A stretch of DNA of 64,000 bases from NCBI RefSeq assembly GCF_024707505.1, contig NZ_CP102605.1, positions 248,001 to 312,000 on the forward strand, read 5' to 3'. The position numbers were made by a program, and so were the translations under genes. Below, one piece after another: positions 58,787 to 64,000 of this stretch. Source of the stretch: Pantoea sp. SOD02. Its GTDB lineage: Bacteria; Pseudomonadota; Gammaproteobacteria; Enterobacterales; Enterobacteriaceae. The notes under the pieces are model-generated. The model did no database searches, was not told the origin of the DNA, and saw only the letters and a list, made by a program, of their open reading frames with translations. How positions within the stretch are numbered: position 1 is the first letter of the stretch; each line of letters starts with the position of its first letter.

Positions 58787-61700
58787 ATGAATAACTTTAA
58801 CAATACCCCTTCATCATCCCTTAGAACGGCTAAGGTTACGCCGGTCACCATCGCTACAGCAGAAGATAATGTTAAAAACCATCAATACCTGGGCAATGGC
58901 CGGGGTTCAATGGATGACACACGTCCTACCTTTTATGGCATGGCGGGTGCGAACGAAATCGTTACGTTGTATGCAGGATTGGTAGCACTCGGCTCAGTGA
59001 AAGCCAATGCTCGTGGGGAATGGTCTCTGGAAATCAATCAGGACTTACCCGCGGGCAGCAACAACATTGTGGCCAAGACTGAACAATCTCAAAGCGCCAA
59101 CTTTGTAGTGAACATCGAAGCAACCGCTATTCCGGTAACGCTGGAAGTGCGGGATGCAGTAACGGGGAATCTGGTAGAAAGCGGCAGCGAGTTGACCTCC
59201 AGGCCTGTTTTGTCTGGCACCGCAGCTGCGCTGGCGACCGTAGAAATCGCGATCAATACCGGCAGAGAAACGATGTATGCGACCGTAACGGCAAATGAAA
59301 CCGGTCATTGGACATTTAGCCCTGATTCGCTTCCCGTGGATCGTATTTTAAACACATCGCTCGAAATCAGCGTCTCAAGTGGCGATACCAGCGTAGCTAA
59401 TTTCCACGTTGTAGTTGTTCCAACCGTGGCCGAGCCTATTCCGCTGGTAATCAACTCGGCATGGGATTGGGCCGAGAATATATCCGTGGCCAGTGGTGGC
59501 AAAGTAGCTCGCTCCCCAGACTTTACTGGGACAGCTGAACCGCACTCTACCGTGGAAATCGTTTATTATCTGAAGGGATATTTATCTGGCGGTATTGTGC
59601 TGGAAAGTGTCCCCGTCGACGCTGACGGCGTGTGGCGTTCGACAAAAAGTATTCCGGGACAATTTATTAATCGGGATTTAGATGTCTATGTCAGGTCAGG
59701 TGACCAGATTAGTCCTGTCTTCCAAATTAAAGTGGTCCCAGGTTATCAATATCCTGCAGAAACAATTGCACCAGAAGAACCCACAGCACCTGTCGTGCCT
59801 ACAGAACCAACCGAACCACCAGAAGGTGAAACACTTCCTCTGGCTGTTGTCACAGCACGAGATTATTTGTACCAACAGGAAGTGACCAGCGGTGGCACCG
59901 TTAAGCATTCGCCGTTGTTTTCTGGCACAGCTGAACCTTATGCCATCATTCAGTTACTATTTACCACCGCGGGTAAACATCTTACTCCTCTCATTTTAGA
60001 AACTATTGAGGTCGATGCTAATGGAAATTGGAGTTCTCAAAGGCCATTGCCGTCTCGCTACACCAATGTAGAGTTGGAAATTTACGCCAAATCAGGTGAG
60101 CAGGTTAGCGATCCTTTCCTGATAAAAATCGATGATAATCATGTGTATCCAGTGGAACCCGTTGAACCAACAGATCCTGAGATAATTATCCCTGTTGAAC
60201 CTGTTGAACCTGTTGAACCTGTTGAACCTGTTGAACCTGTTGAACCTGTTGAACCTGTTGAACCAACCGAACCACCAGAGGGTGAAACGCTTCCTCTAGC
60301 AATTACCACAGCACGGGATTTTCTGTACCAACAAGAAGTGACCAGTGGTAACACCGTCAAGCATTCACCTATATTTTCTGGAACGGCTGAACCCTTTGCC
60401 ACCATTACATTATTATTCTCACTTCCAGGCAATTATTCAGCCGCCCTGGTGTTGGACACCGTTAAAGCCGATGAGAATGGGAATTGGCGTTCTCAAAAGA
60501 TATTCCCGTCTCGTTACACCAATATTGAGTTTGAAATTTATGCCAAATCAGGCGATCAGGTTAGCGATCCTTTCCTAATAAAAATCGATGCTAATCATAT
60601 ATATCCTGCGGATCCCGTTGTCCCAACCGACCCTGAGATAATCATTCCAGTCACCATTGATCGTGTATGGGATAACGTTGGTTCCACCAAGCTGCTGCAG
60701 AATGGACGTGGAACTACTGATGATCAGCATCCAACATTCCAGGGTACCGCCGCAAAAAATACTTTGGTCATGTTGTATAACGGTGATGTTTCAATTGGCA
60801 GTGCATGGAGCAATAACGAGGGCCGTTGGCACGTTGAGATCCCCATAGCATTAAGCAGTGGTTGGAACTCCATCGTCGCCAAAGCCGGTGAAAACACCAG
60901 TAGTGCTTTTAGAATCAACGTATTACTGCCACAAGATGTTGAAGTGGTCATTACGCAAGTTTCTGAGAGTGCAACCGGTAAATTGATTGATAGTGGTGCG
61001 GTACTAACGCCCGAGGATCGCCCATTATTTATGGGTACGGCGGCTGCCGATCAAACAGTTCGTTTATACAGTGGCGATATTCTTCTGGGTGTTACCACGT
61101 CAAACTCACTTGGTCAGTGGACTATAGAACTTTCTTCAGCACTGCCTGATGGTATTAACAACATTGTTGTCAAGACCGCGCATCGAGAAAGCCCAGCGTT
61201 TGTTATCGAATCACAGCCGGTAGCAATTCCAGAAGAACCTATTATTCCGGTTTACATCGATGGCGTGCTGGATAACGTCGGCGATATTAAATGGCTGATG
61301 CATGGCGTAGGCAAGACTGACGATGCGAACCCAACGTTCTCAGGGCGGGCAGGAGCTAATCAAATCGTTACGCTATCCAATGGTTATAAAATTCTGGGCA
61401 GCACCACTGCCAATGATGACGGCTATTGGTCTCTGGAAATTCCGGTTTCACTTGGCAGCGGTTGGAACTCAATTTCTGCAAGAACCAGCAACAGTGAAAG
61501 TATGGTCTTCAGAATTAACGTTGAATTACCGCAAGATGTGCCGGTTACCATTGCTTCTGTTCAGGATAATGTCGGCACGCCGCAGTCCCTGATGAACGGC
61601 ATCGGCAGCACCGACGATGCGAATCCAACCTTCTCGGGTCATGCTGGCGCATACCAACTTGTTACCCTTTACAGCGGTAACACCGTGTTAGGCAGCGTAA

Positions 61701-64000
61701 ATGCGGACGGTTCAGGCCGCTGGTCGCTGGAGATCCCTGTGGCGTTAACCGATGGTCGTCATCATGTGGTTGCTAAAACCGAAACTCAGCAGAGCGGTGG
61801 TTTTAACATCAATGTTCAGACAGTTATCGATGTGCCGGTTACCATTGCTTCAGTCAAAGATAACGTCGGCGCACCGCAGTTCCTGATGAACGGCATTGGC
61901 AGCACTGACGATGCGAACCCAACCTTCTCCGGCCGTGCCGGTGCGATGCAAGTTGTCACGCTCTATAGCGGCGATAAAGTGCTGGGCAGCACAACTGCAG
62001 ACGGCTCAGGTTACTGGTCTCTCGAGATTCCAGTGGCACTGGAAAATGGACGTCACTACGTAGTGGCAAAAACGGCCACGAAAAGCAGTGGTGCTTTTGC
62101 TATCAATGTCCAGGCTGAGCAAGATATCCCGGTCACCATTACAAGCGTGTTTGATAATGTGGCGGAGCAAGGATTTTTATCGAGCGGTAGAGGCTCAACT
62201 GATGATGCGAATCCTACATTTACGGGGCGCGCAGGTGCCGATGAAATCGTAACGCTGTACAGCGGCAACAAAGTTCTTGGTAGCGTGAAAGCTGATCGCT
62301 TTGGCAACTGGAGTCTGGAAATTCCTGTCGAGTTGAACCAAGGTTCTAATCTCGTAATAGCTAAAACAGCTAACATGCAAAGCGAAGGTTTTATCGTTAA
62401 CCTCAACTTGCCGCAGAACACACCTGTCACTATTCAGGTAGCCTACGACAATGTCGGTGAGCACATGTGGCTGGTTGGCAACAATAATATCACCGACGAT
62501 ACCCATCCGACCTTCCACGGCACGGCCGGTGCGCGTGAATTGGTAACGCTTTATAGCGGCGATGCGGTGCTGGGTAGCGTCAGAGCCAATGATAATGGCA
62601 ACTGGTCGCTGGAAATCACCACTCCCCTCACCGAGGGGCTCAATCATGTGATCGCAAGAACATCGCACCAGGAAAGTAATGCTTACGAGGTCTATATTTC
62701 CCTTCCTAAAGATGAACCACTTAGCATTAATATCGTCTGGGATAATGTGGGTACTCAGCAGTGGTTGCCTAGCGGTAGCGGTGTTATTGATGATGCCAGT
62801 CCAACGTTTTACGGTAGTTCATTGCCTTATCAGACGGTTTCGCTTTATCGCGGTACCGAATTATTAGGTGTCACCGAAGCAAACATGGCGGGTCAATGGG
62901 AACTGAAGATTCTGGCCGCATTGGGTGATGGTCAGCATGAAATTATTGCGGTCACATCAACAAAGCAAAGTGAGCCGTTCGTGGTGACCGTTGCGTTGCC
63001 TGCCCCGACAGACGAGCCGCTGGAAATTACCTACGCCCACGACATGTACGCGAAAACAGATTCAGTCTGGAGTGGCAGTGGTGTCATTGATGATGCAAAT
63101 CCATTCTTTGGTGGATCGGCAGGACGTGGTGAGTGGGTAACGATTTACCTTGGCGATCGTGCGGTCGGCAGCGTGCAAGCTAATGATTCAGGGCTGTGGC
63201 GAGTACAAATTACAGAGTCATTGACCAGTGGTTCGCATAGCCTTGTCGCGAAAACGGCTACGCAGGAGAGTACGCCATTCATTCTTGAGGTGCTTCTGCC
63301 GCAGGATACACCAACCAATATTCACTCGATGTGGGACAGCGTTGGTCAGCAGCAGAGTATTTATGAAGATGGCGCGCGCATTGATGATCCTCGCCCAACT
63401 TTATACGGCACTGCGGGTGCCTGGGAACGTGTGACGCTTTATGTCGATGGCGTCCCGATGGGCGAAGACGTGGCAGATAATTACGGTAATTGGGAAATCC
63501 GTGTCGATCGCGATTTAGCGCTGGGTGACCACGTAGTGACGGTATCAACCCCTTCACAGCAAAGTGGAGAACTGCATTTCTCCGTGGTTACTGCTGCAGA
63601 AGAACCGGTATCTATCACTCTGGCCAGTGTAGAAGCCGATAACCTGATTGGTGCTGAATATTTGTTCTCGGGTGAATCAATCGAGGTTGCAAATCCAATG
63701 ATTGTCGGCAAAGCAGCGCCTGAACAGCTGGTTACGCTTTATGCATCAGACAACACTGTGTTGGGCAGTAACGTAGCAAACAGTTATGGAATGTGGGAGA
63801 TTCAAGCGACTCTCAGCGTCGGCGAAAATCAGTTGACCGCTGCAACGTCTGGCGCGATCAGTGAACCGTTCGTAATTACGTTGACGCCAGCTGCATTTTC
63901 ACTGGACTTCTTAAGTGAGTTGCTGCCAGAAGATATGCCAGCGCTGTTCGCCGAAGAGGACGCAATCGCCAACAATGAGTTGTTGCAGCTTGAAATTAGC
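58787..64000 (+). CDS. Giant Ig-like-repeat surface protein (3' end outside window)
   Basis: Open for 1738 codons to the window edge without a stop; start ATG 58787 (MNNFNNTPSSSLRTAKVTPV) with AAGGAAG upstream. At least 14 Ig-like (Big-type) domains of about 90-100 residues follow, each with DNVG..., TDDANPTFSGRAGA..VTLYSG..VLGS, a WSLEIPVAL strand and a ..VVAKT...S end. No Sec signal peptide is visible, suggesting type I secretion (signal at the missing C-terminus) or membrane insertion later in the protein. Codons for PVEP repeats lie at 60192-60265, and modules at about 59810-60140 and 60267-60610 are near-duplicates. The partial C-terminus has LPEDMPALFAEEDAIA, possibly a linker to the secretion end. 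Likely a large adhesin or biofilm matrix protein. Confidence 0.9.
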   Translation, partial: MNNFNNTPSSSLRTAKVTPVTIATAEDNVKNHQYLGNGRGSMDDTRPTFYGMAGANEIVTLYAGLVALGSVKANARGEWSLEINQDLPAGSNNIVAKTEQSQSANFVVNIEATAIPVTLEVRDAVTGNLVESGSELTSRPVLSGTAAALATVEIAINTGRETMYATVTANETGHWTFSPDSLPVDRILNTSLEISVSSGDTSVANFHVVVVPTVAEPIPLVINSAWDWAENISVASGGKVARSPDFTGTAEPHSTVEIVYYLKGYLSGGIVLESVPVDADGVWRSTKSIPGQFINRDLDVYVRSGDQISPVFQIKVVPGYQYPAETIAPEEPTAPVVPTEPTEPPEGETLPLAVVTARDYLYQQEVTSGGTVKHSPLFSGTAEPYAIIQLLFTTAGKHLTPLILETIEVDANGNWSSQRPLPSRYTNVELEIYAKSGEQVSDPFLIKIDDNHVYPVEPVEPTDPEIIIPVEPVEPVEPVEPVEPVEPVEPVEPTEPPEGETLPLAITTARDFLYQQEVTSGNTVKHSPIFSGTAEPFATITLLFSLPGNYSAALVLDTVKADENGNWRSQKIFPSRYTNIEFEIYAKSGDQVSDPFLIKIDANHIYPADPVVPTDPEIIIPVTIDRVWDNVGSTKLLQNGRGTTDDQHPTFQGTAAKNTLVMLYNGDVSIGSAWSNNEGRWHVEIPIALSSGWNSIVAKAGENTSSAFRINVLLPQDVEVVITQVSESATGKLIDSGAVLTPEDRPLFMGTAAADQTVRLYSGDILLGVTTSNSLGQWTIELSSALPDGINNIVVKTAHRESPAFVIESQPVAIPEEPIIPVYIDGVLDNVGDIKWLMHGVGKTDDANPTFSGRAGANQIVTLSNGYKILGSTTANDDGYWSLEIPVSLGSGWNSISARTSNSESMVFRINVELPQDVPVTIASVQDNVGTPQSLMNGIGSTDDANPTFSGHAGAYQLVTLYSGNTVLGSVNADGSGRWSLEIPVALTDGRHHVVAKTETQQSGGFNINVQTVIDVPVTIASVKDNVGAPQFLMNGIGSTDDANPTFSGRAGAMQVVTLYSGDKVLGSTTADGSGYWSLEIPVALENGRHYVVAKTATKSSGAFAINVQAEQDIPVTITSVFDNVAEQGFLSSGRGSTDDANPTFTGRAGADEIVTLYSGNKVLGSVKADRFGNWSLEIPVELNQGSNLVIAKTANMQSEGFIVNLNLPQNTPVTIQVAYDNVGEHMWLVGNNNITDDTHPTFHGTAGARELVTLYSGDAVLGSVRANDNGNWSLEITTPLTEGLNHVIARTSHQESNAYEVYISLPKDEPLSINIVWDNVGTQQWLPSGSGVIDDASPTFYGSSLPYQTVSLYRGTELLGVTEANMAGQWELKILAALGDGQHEIIAVTSTKQSEPFVVTVALPAPTDEPLEITYAHDMYAKTDSVWSGSGVIDDANPFFGGSAGRGEWVTIYLGDRAVGSVQANDSGLWRVQITESLTSGSHSLVAKTATQESTPFILEVLLPQDTPTNIHSMWDSVGQQQSIYEDGARIDDPRPTLYGTAGAWERVTLYVDGVPMGEDVADNYGNWEIRVDRDLALGDHVVTVSTPSQQSGELHFSVVTAAEEPVSITLASVEADNLIGAEYLFSGESIEVANPMIVGKAAPEQLVTLYASDNTVLGSNVANSYGMWEIQATLSVGENQLTAATSGAISEPFVITLTPAAFSLDFLSELLPEDMPALFAEEDAIANNELLQLEIS
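60192..60265 (+). repeat. In-frame 9-bp tandem repeat (CCT GTT GAA), eight copies
   Basis: GTTGAA recurs every 9 bases at 60194, 60203 and so on to 60257, encoding VEP units. The copies are nearly identical at the DNA level, so copy number can change by slippage without breaking the frame; this would alter linker length between Ig-like domains. Confidence 0.9.

Noticed and set aside
59682..63711. Short ORFs in other frames within the Ig-repeat gene
   Set aside because: The frame starting at 58787 is open to the window end and shows repeated Ig-like domains; the others are shadows.

Overview
The window looks like chromosomal DNA of a Gram-negative enterobacterium. Erwiniaceae (Pantoea, Erwinia or relatives) is my best guess, and it is an inference from gene content: eptA beside a BasR-like regulator, fetAB, yebG with a perfect LexA box, and PmrA-type boxes. 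Most genes are GC-rich. AT-rich islands lie at about 25.0-26.4 kb, 32.4-33.1 kb and 58.5-58.8 kb. No tRNA, rRNA, integrase, transposase or CRISPR array was seen.

Layout. 0-0.6 kb: 3' part of a nitrate/sulfonate-type ABC ATPase. 0.6-7.5 kb: an envelope-lipid locus. eptA and a receiver-truncated BasR-like regulator face an operon of a membrane protein, a response regulator, a histidine kinase and two PAP2 lipid phosphatases. Both sides carry PmrA-type boxes. A third box at 14.17 kb precedes a 32-residue membrane peptide resembling PmrR, so eptA, the two-component operon and the peptide may form one regulon. 7.6-13.9 kb: an RND pump with its own two-component system. 14.3-17.6 kb: siderophore-type binding protein and TonB-dependent receptor behind a Fur-like box. 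18.0-20.3 kb: an RpiR regulator and fetAB. 20.3-25.0 kb: LysR, an SRPBCC protein, an Old Yellow Enzyme and several decayed genes (LysR and VOC remnants, an oxidoreductase with an in-frame TGA, a frameshifted Lrp/AsnC remnant). 25.0-33.0 kb: a HEPN-motif protein, a 1996-residue autotransporter and an orphan barstar.

33.2-54.1 kb holds two metabolic modules that point away from each other, with a TRAP transporter between them. Each module pairs an ABC importer with luciferase-like flavin monooxygenase(s) and an M20 deacylase. The right-hand module also has an acetyltransferase and two amino-acid-type binding proteins. It matches the composition of the Bacillus subtilis ytm/ytn operon for S-modified cysteine salvage: import, N-acetylate, oxidise, deacetylate. 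The left module uses a peptide/nickel-type importer with a CMD-peroxidase protein.

54.2-58.5 kb: a small coiled-coil membrane protein, a 68-bp tandem array, an EAL phosphodiesterase, a two-gene HAM1-like plus SIR2-like cassette, and SOS-regulated yebG. The HAM1-SIR2 pair is the strongest candidate for an unusual system. Its HAM1 protein has His where RdgB has the catalytic Asp, and the pair resembles the KomB/KomC part of the Kongming anti-phage system without the deaminase. 58.8 kb to the end: the first 1738 codons of a giant Ig-like-repeat surface protein that runs out of the window.

A composite palindromic repeat family (GGTCGCCAT...ATGGCGACC joined by a CCTACAA/TTGTAGG linker to GGTGCGCAT...ATGCGCACC) occurs at nine intergenic sites. 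At several of them it forms the 3' end, and even the stop codon, of the flanking gene.
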